IMG/VR virus record: IMGVR_UViG_3300032770_000023
Span: 1-62,335 of that record
DNA length: 62,335 nt
Reading direction: 5' to 3' (one strand)
Origin: a virus
The notes beneath the pieces were generated by a model. It ran no database searches and was not told the DNA's origin. It saw nothing but the letters and a program-made list of their open reading frames with translations. How positions within the stretch are numbered: the first letter of the stretch is position 1; each line of letters begins with the position of its first letter. The translations under genes were made by a program, and so were the position numbers. Shown piece after piece: positions 10,409-17,782 of this stretch.

Positions 10409-11266
10409 TTATGCTCCCATTCCTAAATCAGTAGGAGTCAGAGGAACTTGAGGAACGTTGAGCCAGTCTTGACCGAGATTCGATGCTTGATTTCCGTTCA
10501 AGATGCTGTTCAGCAATGCGTATTGACTGAGACTGTTCACTCCGCCCGTCAAAGCATTCGCTGCTCCCACGTATCCAGACGCCTGAGCTGTTCCGAGATT
10601 CGTGATGTCTTGACCGACCCGAGCGCCGGAAGTCAGATCGATGTTTGCCGTGTTTCCTGCTACTGCTTGACCTTCCGATCCTAATTGTGCCGCAGTCGTC
10701 TGTCCGAGTCCAGCCATGTTAGCTAGTCGGTTATACTCGTTCGCCTGATTGTTCGCCCAGACGTTGTAATTCGTGTTGTAGGTGTTCAGCGCTCGGTTGT
10801 AAGCGTCGTTGTAGTACGTTCCCGCGAGTCCAGTGTTGTACTTGCTCGCCGCAGTCAGGGTGTTTCCACTGAATACGTTACCCGTAGCTGCTGCCGCTTG
10901 CTCGATTCCGAGTTGTCCTTGCTGCTCTTGGAATTGATAGCCTGGCTCAGACGATACATCAGCAGGATTGGGAGCAGTGAACGTCTGTCCGTAAGGACTG
11001 AGCAGACCTTTTCCGGGAGTCGAAGTCAACTGAGAGAGCGTGTTGATACCCTTTGTTCCGGCCTTTAGGAATGGTGCTTCGTTCGCCTGCTGCTGTTGCC
11101 ATTCCTGCTGTTGAACGTCTAACGCTCTCTGTTGATCGGACTCTTGAATCTGAGCCGCTTGCTTAGCTGCGCTCGATTGCTTGCTCGAAGCTAAAACAGA
11201 CGCTCCAGCTCCGATTCCTGCTGCTGCTACAGTTCCGATTGCTATCGCTGTGCCTACGCCTGACAT
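10409..11266 (-). CDS. Putative DNA-ejection protein, P22 gp7-like
   Basis: 285 aa (P22 gp7 is 229 aa). The N-terminus has a Gly/Ala membrane-like segment (residues 3-26) followed by a Gln-rich helix. The middle is rich in Asn, Tyr and Thr with repeated YN and NTYN motifs. This head-plus-Gln-helix layout is common in DNA transfer proteins of podoviruses. CAGGAG stands 5 nt before ATG 11266, which overlaps the end of the upstream cupin-like gene. First of the three ejection genes. Confidence 0.72.
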   Translation of the reverse strand: MSGVGTAIAIGTVAAAGIGAGASVLASSKQSSAAKQAAQIQESDQQRALDVQQQEWQQQQANEAPFLKAGTKGINTLSQLTSTPGKGLLSPYGQTFTAPNPADVSSEPGYQFQEQQGQLGIEQAAAATGNVFSGNTLTAASKYNTGLAGTYYNDAYNRALNTYNTNYNVWANNQANEYNRLANMAGLGQTTAAQLGSEGQAVAGNTANIDLTSGARVGQDITNLGTAQASGYVGAANALTGGVNSLSQYALLNSILNGNQASNLGQDWLNVPQVPLTPTDLGMGA

Positions 11267-11712
11267 GAGGCTCCTGTCACTACGTTTTCCGTCTGACGAG
11301 ACAGCAACAACTCTGATTCATCCGTAAATTCTCGCTCTGCTTCCTCAACACTCTTCGCATCCGAAGGAAACAGCATCGTGATCTGTACGGGAGACTCCGT
11401 GACGTAGATCATCTTCCGACCTGCACTCGCAGGAATCACGTTGTATCCGCTGATCTCCAGCCATTCGCCATTCCATACTTTGCAAGCGCCTTGGATAACG
11501 ACAATAGTCGGAATCTTGATCAAGACACTCGTGAACATGACTCCCGCAGAGACTTTGATCGTTCTCGCGTACATTCCTGCGTGAAAGACATGCTCAGTTA
11601 CCAAATCAATCTGAGGAAACGTCCGCGCCTTCTCTTCGTAGCGCTCGATCCTCTCGATCACTTCTGAATTCACAGCGGGAATCGACGCTTCTCTGATGAC
11701 GAGATCGCTCAC
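11254..11712 (-). CDS. Small cupin-like structural protein
   Basis: 152 aa from GTG 11712, which shares GTGA with the stop of the acetyltransferase gene and has GAGGAG upstream. Residues 40-125 form a run of short beta strands with the HVFHAGMYARTI...GVMFTSV...G.WLEISGYNVIPA pattern expected of a double-stranded beta-helix (cupin) fold. Metal ligands are not obvious, so an enzyme role is doubtful. It sits where P22 carries gp14, between connector and gp7-like genes. A minor virion or assembly role is inferred. Confidence 0.65.
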   Translation of the reverse strand: MSDLVIREASIPAVNSEVIERIERYEEKARTFPQIDLVTEHVFHAGMYARTIKVSAGVMFTSVLIKIPTIVVIQGACKVWNGEWLEISGYNVIPASAGRKMIYVTESPVQITMLFPSDAKSVEEAEREFTDESELLLSRQTENVVTGASCQA

Positions 11713-12161
11713 AGGCTCCTCAGAAACACACTGTTCGTGCGCTCGTAATTCGATGCCCGAGTAAGCATCTTTTCCAAAGCGCTGCCGAATCTCGCATTGT
11801 AGAGCATCGCTGAACACCCGCGCTCTTTTGCGAATTGCTCAATCTCTTTCATCAGTTCAAGTCCGAATCCACCCATCCTGTGACTTTTTGCTAAGAACAT
11901 ACTTTCAACGTTCGCAACTTTCTTCCCGTAGTGAGGAAGTGTGAACAGCAAGATGCTCGCGAATCCGACGAGCTTTTCCTCTTCGAAGACTCCGAACGAA
12001 TGCATCAAACCCGTCGATTGCATGTGAGCGTAAATCTCTCTCTGAGGGCAGATGACTCCGATCTCTGGAATCGAACACTCATCCGCGTACTCTTTCAGCA
12101 AGTCTTCTGCGTCCAGAATGTCCGTACACGAAACCCGCTTGATTACGAGATCAGCAACCAA
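11709..12161 (-). CDS. GNAT-family N-acetyltransferase
   Basis: About 150 aa. The acetyl-CoA loop is visible as SHRMGGFGLELM near residue 93, followed by the helix EIEQFAKERGCSAML, the classic motif A/B of GNAT enzymes. The start looks like TTG 12161, overlapping the upstream gene by 19 nt, with GGATGG before it; no ATG fits. Similar small acetyltransferases occur among tail genes of many phages. The substrate is unknown and could be a virion or host protein. Confidence 0.75.
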   Translation of the reverse strand: MVADLVIKRVSCTDILDAEDLLKEYADECSIPEIGVICPQREIYAHMQSTGLMHSFGVFEEEKLVGFASILLFTLPHYGKKVANVESMFLAKSHRMGGFGLELMKEIEQFAKERGCSAMLYNARFGSALEKMLTRASNYERTNSVFLRSL

Positions 12162-12487
12162 TTCGTTCCATCCGATTGAATCGAGAATCTGTCGAACTGA
12201 GCCGTCAAAGTCTGAGCGCCGTTCAACACGCCGTTGAGCGTGAACGTGTTCCCATCAGCAGAAGTCTTCACGTAGTTGATCACTGTTCCCTGAGCCGAAT
12301 ACCCTGTCGTAGCGTTCAAGCCAGCGGGAGGAACGTTTTCCGCGTAAGAACCTCCCGAAGTATCGACTTCCTTCAACTGAATCATCGTCTGAACAGTCTG
12401 AAGCCATCCCCCGATGGGAGATGTCACATCGATCTGATCATCGACGATGAACGGACAGGGAACGAGAGAGAACGTGTCTGTTGGCAT
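12143..12487 (-). CDS. Unknown small protein after gp10-like gene
   Basis: 114 aa, beta-prone, with no recognisable motif. ATG 12487 overlaps the stop of the gp10-like gene (TAATG) and has GAGGAAAG upstream. It holds the map position of the P22 tail needle gp26. However, it has no coiled coil and is half the length, so it is not a homologous needle by sequence. It could be a tail cap or an unrelated accessory protein. Confidence 0.65.
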   Translation of the reverse strand: MPTDTFSLVPCPFIVDDQIDVTSPIGGWLQTVQTMIQLKEVDTSGGSYAENVPPAGLNATTGYSAQGTVINYVKTSADGNTFTLNGVLNGAQTLTAQFDRFSIQSDGTNWLLIS

Positions 12488-14016
12488 TACGACACTTTCC
12501 TCATCTGATCGCTCAACCTCTCGGAAGGTTGATAATCTGTCCCGCCGTATACGAATCCGTCAGCAATCGCAGCAGGAATAGGATCGCTCAACACGATCTC
12601 CCACAGCCTGTTTCTGCCTCTACCCAGCATCGTCTTTCTGACTAACTTTCCGAACTCTCCCGGAAATCTCAGCGAGAGTATTCTGTCGTTCGACCAAGTC
12701 CTTCCGCCGTCGTTCGACCACCTTAGAATCATCTGTACCGGACGCGATACACCGTTTCCATCAAGAAGCGGAGCAGTCCCGTACACAGCCGTCCACATAG
12801 CGATGTCATCAGCCGTCGGCGAAAGTCCTGTCTCTATGTCAAAACGCGCCTCCGAAAAGTAAATCCACTCGTTCTCTTTCGAGATCGTCGGCGAGCGTCT
12901 AGTTCTGACGATCATATGTCCATCGTCCGTGTTGTATTTCGAAGACTGTTCGTAAATCTTTCCGCTTGCCCAGTCGCCTACAAGATGCTTCCCGAAACAG
13001 TAAGCGTGACAAGTTGCGCGTTCTGCCTGTCGGATTCCGAAGTTTTCGTTGAAACTCGAACGTTGATGCCATAAACCGGAAGCAACGTCATAACCCCACG
13101 TTTCGTTCTGAGCGACGAATCTCAGCATCCAGTACGTGTGTCCGTTCTCCTGATACGTCCAGCCGATTGCGTCTGAAGGCGTCGTGTAGCTCTGCCAAGC
13201 AAGTTCTGTCGCGTGAGTCGAGACTCTTTCTCCCGTCGCCCCGCTCAAACGTCTCGCAACGAACGCTCCGCGCTCGTCTTCGTCCAGCCAAAACAACGTG
13301 TTGTCTAACTTCGTCGTCGCAAACGTTGCTCCCGCTCCGTCTTCGCCCAAGGCGTTTGAGATCGGAATGAAGACAGGAAACCCTGCTCCGGCGTTGTAAT
13401 AGACGGCAAACTTTTTCAATGAATAGAAAACTGGATTCCTTCCCGATACTCCCATCGATGTGAAGTTGTCGGGGAACAGAGAGATCGTCGCGATGTTCAA
13501 ACCGTCCCATGTAGTTCCGTCCTCCAAGTTAGATTGCTGAAACGTGTGCGAGTTTTGAATCGTCGCGAGAAAGTATCCGTCACAGAATTCGATCTGCTGA
13601 ACTGGTCCGTTGAACTGCGCCATGTTGACAGCAGTCAGAATGTTCGTCGCGAGCGTGAAAATAAACAGATCGCCGTTCGACAGGATAAGAAGTTGCGTCT
13701 CGTTCGCCCGGATCATCGGTTTAGACAAAGGTTGTCCGTTCAGAGCACCTCTATCTGTGACGTTGCCTGCTGCGTCGATCTCGTAAAAATGAGATGCAGC
13801 AGCAAACATTCTTCCGTTCAGCGTGAAATCTTCCGGAACCGAAGTCTCGTTCACCAAGTCAGCGAACTCTTTTCTTCCCGGAGCCGAAAACATGCCCATC
13901 GTCGTCTTGGCATTCTGCGAACCACTGATCTCGCAGATCCAGTTGTCCGCAATCTCGTCATCGAAGTTCTGAGAGATAGCCTTGTACGACGGACCGCATA
14001 ATCCGTAACGCGCCAT
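12487..14016 (-). CDS. Packaged-DNA stabilisation protein, P22 gp10-like
   Basis: 509 aa (P22 gp10 is 472 aa). The protein starts MARYGLCGPSYKA and is built of repeated beta blades with Trp/Tyr-rich segments (YNAGAGFPVFIPI, DNTLFWLDEDERGAFVARRL, GWTYQENGHTYWML). It has the propeller-like character of the gp10 hub that seals the portal after packaging. The next upstream structural gene is gp4-like, as in P22. Its start codon lies one base after a repeated TTTCTAC-GTAGAAA hairpin (14018-14035), which may control its translation. Confidence 0.88.
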   Translation of the reverse strand: MARYGLCGPSYKAISQNFDDEIADNWICEISGSQNAKTTMGMFSAPGRKEFADLVNETSVPEDFTLNGRMFAAASHFYEIDAAGNVTDRGALNGQPLSKPMIRANETQLLILSNGDLFIFTLATNILTAVNMAQFNGPVQQIEFCDGYFLATIQNSHTFQQSNLEDGTTWDGLNIATISLFPDNFTSMGVSGRNPVFYSLKKFAVYYNAGAGFPVFIPISNALGEDGAGATFATTKLDNTLFWLDEDERGAFVARRLSGATGERVSTHATELAWQSYTTPSDAIGWTYQENGHTYWMLRFVAQNETWGYDVASGLWHQRSSFNENFGIRQAERATCHAYCFGKHLVGDWASGKIYEQSSKYNTDDGHMIVRTRRSPTISKENEWIYFSEARFDIETGLSPTADDIAMWTAVYGTAPLLDGNGVSRPVQMILRWSNDGGRTWSNDRILSLRFPGEFGKLVRKTMLGRGRNRLWEIVLSDPIPAAIADGFVYGGTDYQPSERLSDQMRKVS

Positions 14017-14017
14017 T

Positions 14018-14035
14018 TTTCTACTCGGGTAGAAA
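14018..14035 (-). promoter_or_regulatory. Start/stop-associated hairpin, copy 1
   Basis: Perfect 7-bp stem TTTCTAC / GTAGAAA with a 4-base loop (plus strand TTTCTACTCGGGTAGAAA). Read leftward it carries the TAG stop of the 66-aa gene (14021-14221) and ends one base before ATG 14016 of the gp10-like gene. The GAG of the loop edge is the only Shine-Dalgarno-like sequence for that start. Confidence 0.8.
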
Positions 14036-14221
14036 CTTCAAGTTCGTCAGTTGAGAGAGCGCAGGAACGATGTACTTGTCGTTGAACTGCTTTTCAGTCA
14101 GCGTCCCTACAGCATCCGCTCTGTCAACCTTCACTGCGATCCAGACAGCAGCCTTTTTCGAGTCGTTTTTCTCTTTTGGATCGTGAATCCTGATCGTAAG
14201 GATGTAAGAATCGTCTGCCAT
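14021..14221 (-). CDS. Small unknown protein
   Basis: 66 aa, charged at the N-terminus, with a possible beta hairpin (YILTIRIHDP, AAVWIAVKVDR). AAGG lies 8 nt before ATG 14221. It ends KFLPE with its TAG inside the repeated hairpin. Lies between a membrane protein gene and the gp10-like gene. Function unknown. Confidence 0.7.
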   Translation of the reverse strand: MADDSYILTIRIHDPKEKNDSKKAAVWIAVKVDRADAVGTLTEKQFNDKYIVPALSQLTNLKFLPE

Positions 14222-14239
14222 TCGCTGCCTTTTCGTTTC

Positions 14240-14557
14240 CTAGCGACTTTTTACGACGGGATGACGGTTAGCTTCGGTATAAGCGACTCCCCACGTGTGG
14301 GCCGCTGTGCTGCTGTACATCCACGCGTCTGCGAGACGTTCGTGATGCTTGTGCCGCGCTAACTCGTACATTCCTACCGTCAGTCCGAATTTCGCCCCTT
14401 GTGCTACAGCCAACCACGCTGTTCCGTGAACGAATGGACGCTCCAACGGATTGACTTCAGGAGCAGTCCACGCACGAGTGTTGATCCGCTGATTCGTGAA
14501 ATACGCATCCGCTCCGTGACTGGCGCCCAACGCGAGAATCAGGATCAAGGTTTTCAT
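14240..14557 (-). CDS. Small secreted or membrane protein
   Basis: 105 aa from ATG 14557, chosen because MKTLILILALGASHGADA is a clean signal peptide. The ATG overlaps the TGA of the 33-aa gene (ATGA), suggesting coupling, and no ribosome site is seen. A second hydrophobic stretch (GTAWLAVAQGAKFGLTVGMY) is followed by a His/Arg-rich region. Function not recognised; an envelope role is inferred. Confidence 0.75.
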   Translation of the reverse strand: MKTLILILALGASHGADAYFTNQRINTRAWTAPEVNPLERPFVHGTAWLAVAQGAKFGLTVGMYELARHKHHERLADAWMYSSTAAHTWGVAYTEANRHPVVKSR

Positions 14558-14655
14558 TGATAGTAAGTAAGTACCGCTAATATCGCGAGGACCACGGCTA
14601 CAGCAGCTGCTAACAGCAGCCAAAACGTTGCTCTGTCTTCAGGATTCAATCTCAT
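14554..14655 (-). CDS. 33-aa membrane microprotein
   Basis: ATG 14655 overlaps the stop of the gp4-like gene (GGATGA) and its own TGA overlaps the next start. The peptide is MRLNPEDRAT followed by one hydrophobic helix (FWLLLAAAVAVVLAILAVLT) and YYQ. A single transmembrane span with a short charged N-terminus fits a small phage membrane protein. Both end overlaps argue that it is a real gene. Confidence 0.65.
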   Translation of the reverse strand: MRLNPEDRATFWLLLAAAVAVVLAILAVLTYYQ

Positions 14656-15455
14656 CCCCACGTCCGGCTCTTGTAGTTGAATGTCGTCTCTTTGTGCGAC
14701 TCTCGTCCGCCCGGAACACCAGAATCCCGAGTAGACATCCTCGGAACTTGTGTGTTCAAACCGAACACAGCCGCTCTCGCGTTCGCTGCATTTCTCAGCA
14801 GAACAGGATGAGCCGCTTTCTCTGATCCCGGAAGCGCATCCTCAGCCAACGAAAGCATCATCGCGTTCCGATAACCCGGAGGAACCGTGTTGACGGTCTG
14901 ATTCGGTCCGCCTATCGGATCAGTGATCGAAACAAACTGATTGATCGTCGTCCAGCATTCGAGACGCGCTCCGTATGCTGAATTAGGAATCGGCCAGAAG
15001 TAAATCGAGCCGTTCGGAAAGTCTGGCGAGTAAAAGAAATCCGTGGGCTGCTGAGACGGTAGCAGTTTGATCGACTGATCCATCCACCAAGCTCTGTCTC
15101 TTGGTTGCAAAGGAACTTCGACTTGCGGCGTCACATTGTTCAGAATGATGTTCGCCTTCGGAATCCGCGTCGGTCTCTGAGTGACAGAGAACGTCGCTCC
15201 CGCTCCCGGACCAATCGTGTGAGGAGAGAGATTCGGAACAAGTGTGTAAGTGTTGAACGTATACGCCCAAACAAAGTTCTGTCTCGTTGCCCAAGTGTCG
15301 AGCAAGAAATTCAACTTCCTGAGCAGCCACTGGCCTACATCCGGTTCGAGTTCATCGCCGGGAGACGTGATTCCGATCTCTATCGCGGCATCGAGACATA
15401 TGTCTCCGACCGTATAGCCTAGTGGCTGTTCAGAACCGGGAGGAACTATCGGCAT
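14652..15455 (-). CDS. Tail accessory/head completion factor, P22 gp4-like
   Basis: 267 aa (P22 gp4 is 166 aa). The N-terminus (YTVGDICLDAAIEIGITSPGDELEPDVGQWLLRKLNFLLDTWAT) is the helical pattern shared by gp4 family adaptors. Then come beta segments and FFYSPDFPNGSIYFWPIP, also common in this family. It would bind the portal and carry gp10. The start ATG follows the previous stop directly (TAAATG). Confidence 0.82.
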   Translation of the reverse strand: MPIVPPGSEQPLGYTVGDICLDAAIEIGITSPGDELEPDVGQWLLRKLNFLLDTWATRQNFVWAYTFNTYTLVPNLSPHTIGPGAGATFSVTQRPTRIPKANIILNNVTPQVEVPLQPRDRAWWMDQSIKLLPSQQPTDFFYSPDFPNGSIYFWPIPNSAYGARLECWTTINQFVSITDPIGGPNQTVNTVPPGYRNAMMLSLAEDALPGSEKAAHPVLLRNAANARAAVFGLNTQVPRMSTRDSGVPGGRESHKETTFNYKSRTWG

Positions 15456-15842
15456 TTACTGTCCGCTGTCCGAGATCGCGAGCACGACGCTGCCGCTTCC
15501 AGCGACCGTCGGCGTTCCTGTGACGTTAAGATTTCCGTCAGCACCGATTGAAACACTGACGCCATCCGGCAACTGATTCGGACTCGAAGAATCAACCGCT
15601 ACGGAATACGGAGCAGTTCCACCGCTGATGAGATCGAGTCCAGAAGTTACGTTCAGAGCTTGACCTACTTGTCCTGCGACTGATCCAGAAGTTGCAGATT
15701 CTGTGAAAGGTTGAGGGGCTGGCGAGATGTTGAGCGTGAGTGTGAATTGAAGTGTTGCCACGAATGATTCTCCTTCTTTGATTTTCTCGACTAAGCAACG
15801 CAGAAGACGTTCGAAAAGATGCTCTATTTCTTCGTGCCCCAT
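15456..15842 (-). CDS. Small Ig-like domain protein
   Basis: 128 aa from ATG 15842 (AGAAGG 4 nt upstream). A better placed GTG at 15761 with GGAGAA would give 101 aa starting ATLQFTLTL. The C-terminal 70 residues (GTAPYSVAVDSSSPNQLPDGVSV...VAGSGSVVLAISDSG) match the putative Ig (He_PIG-like) pattern found on phage surface proteins. Possible head or tail decoration. The N-terminal 27 residues are a charged helix. Confidence 0.68.
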   Translation of the reverse strand: MGHEEIEHLFERLLRCLVEKIKEGESFVATLQFTLTLNISPAPQPFTESATSGSVAGQVGQALNVTSGLDLISGGTAPYSVAVDSSSPNQLPDGVSVSIGADGNLNVTGTPTVAGSGSVVLAISDSGQ

Positions 15843-16090
15843 GAAGCCTTCTGTTTCTTGCCGTTCTCTTTCTCCGGCTCAGGTTCGGCTTTCGCTTCGA
15901 CTGGCTCCGCTGCCTTCTGGGATAGCAGAAAAGCCTCTTCCTCTTCCTTCGAGTTCACGATCTTGTAAATCGGATTGTCTCGGTTGTCGCGCCCGATCTC
16001 GACTCCCGTGTTCTTGGGATACGCTTGATGTTCGTAAGCGCTCCCCGTGATGTGCTCGTGCTTCAGTTCTTTAACGTTTCCGTTTTGCAT
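15824..16090 (-). CDS. Small unknown acidic/basic protein
   Basis: 88 aa. The N-terminal half is mixed; the C-terminal half is a charged run rich in Glu, Lys and Ala (residues 48-88), probably disordered. Overlaps both neighbours by about 20 nt, typical of this operon. Function not recognised. Confidence 0.65.
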   Translation of the reverse strand: MQNGNVKELKHEHITGSAYEHQAYPKNTGVEIGRDNRDNPIYKIVNSKEEEEAFLLSQKAAEPVEAKAEPEPEKENGKKQKASWGTKK

Positions 16091-16577
16091 TGCTGTCTCC
16101 CTCTGCGATTCCAGACGAAGTGAACTTTGACGCTATTTCAGGATTCGTCAACGGATCGAGTGTTCCCTGAACTCCAGCGTTTTCAAGAATCAGTTCCTGA
16201 ATTCGCTTGTGAGCCTCTTGAGCAGTCACGTATCCCTGAGACTCGGCGAGTTTCAGTTCCTCTTCCGTGTTTACGATCACGGTCGCGGGAGTCGAAGCAG
16301 GAAGCGGCATCGGCGGAAGAGTCGGATTCGCTGCGTTCCTCCGCATGATCCCGTTGCGCTCAGCTTCGATCTTCGGATCGTTGTGCGCCCGGTGATACAA
16401 GACTTTCGGGAAAGACTGGTGACGGTACTGCTTCCAGTTCGGAGAGCGCTCCGGATGATGAATGTCGAACGAGTCATCTGACTGCTTGATGATCTGGTTC
16501 TGTGTCTCGCTCAGAAGTTCGAGCAAAGCACGCTTTTTTTGCTGAAGGTCTTGGAAATCAGTTGGTGTACTAGCCAT
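16071..16577 (-). CDS. Small unknown helical protein
   Basis: 168 aa with AGGAGATG 6 nt before ATG 16577. Residues 8-35 form a coiled-coil-like helix, followed by a Pro-rich linker (PTLPPMPLPASTPAT) and a second helix (TAQEAHKRIQELILENAG). Sits in the head operon after the coat genes. No family recognised; an assembly role is only a guess. Confidence 0.7.
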   Translation of the reverse strand: MASTPTDFQDLQQKKRALLELLSETQNQIIKQSDDSFDIHHPERSPNWKQYRHQSFPKVLYHRAHNDPKIEAERNGIMRRNAANPTLPPMPLPASTPATVIVNTEEELKLAESQGYVTAQEAHKRIQELILENAGVQGTLDPLTNPEIASKFTSSGIAEGDSNAKRKR

Positions 16578-16587
16578 TTGTCATCTC

Positions 16588-16695
16588 CTATCGGAAAAGT
16601 GCCATGAGAATCAAATCGAGCAGAAGGAGGCCGCCGACGATTCCTGCGGCGATCCCTGTTGCTACAGCCGACGCGATGAATGCCCACTCTTTCAT
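16588..16695 (-). CDS. 35-aa membrane microprotein
   Basis: Frame ATG 16695 to TAG 16588: MKEWAFIASAVAT followed by a Gly/Leu-rich helix (GIAAGIVGGLLLLDLILMAL) and FR. A single transmembrane span with GxxxG-like spacing. Lies directly after a 12-bp hairpin (16701-16730) and 10 nt before the next gene. Absent from ordinary gene calls because of its size. Confidence 0.6.
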   Translation of the reverse strand: MKEWAFIASAVATGIAAGIVGGLLLLDLILMALFR

Positions 16696-16700
16696 GAAAG

Positions 16701-16730
16701 AAGGGCGAAGCCTCCCCAGACTCCGCCCTT
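16701..16730 (-). terminator. Strong hairpin downstream of the coat cluster
   Basis: Read leftward, AAGGGCGGAGTC pairs with GGCTTCGCCCTT (12 bp with G-T pairs) around a TGGGGA loop, followed by a short pyrimidine run CTTTC. It could attenuate the highly expressed coat transcript. The T-tract is weak, so partial termination or mRNA 3'-end protection is as likely. Confidence 0.5.
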
Positions 16731-16737
16731 ACCCTGT

Positions 16738-16812
16738 TTACGCGCCTCTGAAAACTATTGCTGTATAGGTTTGAGAGGTCAAATCTCCGGTTTCGTACTG
16801 CTCAACACTCAT
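16738..16812 (-). CDS. 24-aa microprotein
   Basis: ATG 16812 has a strong TTAGGAG site 7-8 nt upstream and runs to TAA 16738: MSVEQYETGDLTSQTYTAIV then FRGA. It is enclosed between two hairpins (16838-16869 and 16701-16730). The good ribosome site is the main evidence. Function unknown. Confidence 0.5.
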   Translation of the reverse strand: MSVEQYETGDLTSQTYTAIVFRGA

Positions 16813-16837
16813 AAACTTTTCTCCTAACTATTGAGTA

Positions 16838-16869
16838 GTGGGATCGTTCTTATGACAGAACCATCCCAC
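16838..16869 (-). promoter_or_regulatory. Long intergenic hairpin
   Basis: GTGGGAT / ATCCCAC (7 bp) continues after one C-C mismatch as GTTCT / AGAAC (5 bp) with a 6-base loop. It lies just after the secreted protein gene and before the 24-aa ORF. No T-run follows, so it may be an RNA processing or stability element rather than a terminator. Confidence 0.5.
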
Positions 16870-16877
16870 TAGACAGT

Positions 16878-17762
16878 TTAAAGCGAGTAAATGCCTACCG
16901 ATGCGCGGATATTAGCTCCGGAATCGCTAGTGGCCGTTACCCACCGGAATGTGATGACATCGCCAGCGGCTACGGAAACTCCGTGAGCGAGGTCCGAACA
17001 AGAAGTTCCGGAGGCAGCAATCGTACAAGTAATTGCTGTCGCCGATCCGTTTTTCATTACAGTAAGTACGTCTTTAGACGAACCCCCTGTAACTGCGGTT
17101 CCGGCAGATACTCGCAGATTCGCGAGTTCTCCCGAAATTGGCACAACAAACCCGAAGGTTGCTGTCGTAGCCGAACCACAAGCTGCTCCGTTCAAATACT
17201 CGGTTTCAGCCGAACCTAAATTTCCCGTACAGAAACTTGATGCTGTTGCGTGAGCCGCAGTCCACTGTGAGCCGATGCCGCTGTTGAACCAATTCCCATC
17301 AGAGTAGCATTCAAATCTCTTGCCGTCCGACAGATTGATCCACGGAAGCACGTAAGCGAGTCCCGAAGACGCCGTACAAGTACCAGCAACATCGTAATTC
17401 TGGTACAAGTTCGGGCGTCCGACGTAGACCGTAGCTCCGGAAGCATGAAGCTCAGCCTTCGTCCCATGTGTTCCACGGGTCACTTGCATGTACGTCCCGT
17501 TGACTGAGTTCGTCACAACGTCCATCGCTTCAGTGTCAACATACAGAGTCGTCTGAACTGAAACAGTGGCCGTCACGTTCGAAGCCGAAGCCAACACGAC
17601 GCCTGTCGAAGACGTGGAGCTGATCGCAGCCGACAACGTGGTTGTAGTGAGTGATTGAGAGCCTTGAGACTGAGCGCTCACCGTGCGAGGCAAGTAGCTC
17701 AGAACGGCAAGAGACAGCGTCAAGACGCAAGCGAGAGAGAGAGCAAGTTTGAAGTTTTTCAT
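16878..17762 (-). CDS. Secreted virion-associated protein next to coat
   Basis: 294 aa from ATG 17762; an in-frame ATG at 17783 overlaps the coat stop. The signal peptide is KLALSLACVLTLSLAVLSYLPRTVSAQ. A central motif (VDTEAMDVVT...YMQVTRGTHGTKAELHASG) recurs in phage beta-structured decoration or fibre domains. The C-terminal 100 residues form a Thr/Gly/Ser beta-domain with several Cys. Position directly after coat suggests a decoration protein, but the signal peptide would send it out of the cytoplasm. AGAGGA lies 12 nt upstream, a long spacing. Confidence 0.72.
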   Translation of the reverse strand: MKNFKLALSLACVLTLSLAVLSYLPRTVSAQSQGSQSLTTTTLSAAISSTSSTGVVLASASNVTATVSVQTTLYVDTEAMDVVTNSVNGTYMQVTRGTHGTKAELHASGATVYVGRPNLYQNYDVAGTCTASSGLAYVLPWINLSDGKRFECYSDGNWFNSGIGSQWTAAHATASSFCTGNLGSAETEYLNGAACGSATTATFGFVVPISGELANLRVSAGTAVTGGSSKDVLTVMKNGSATAITCTIAASGTSCSDLAHGVSVAAGDVITFRWVTATSDSGANIRASVGIYSL

Positions 17763-17782
17763 GGTTGTTTTTTGTCCTCTCA

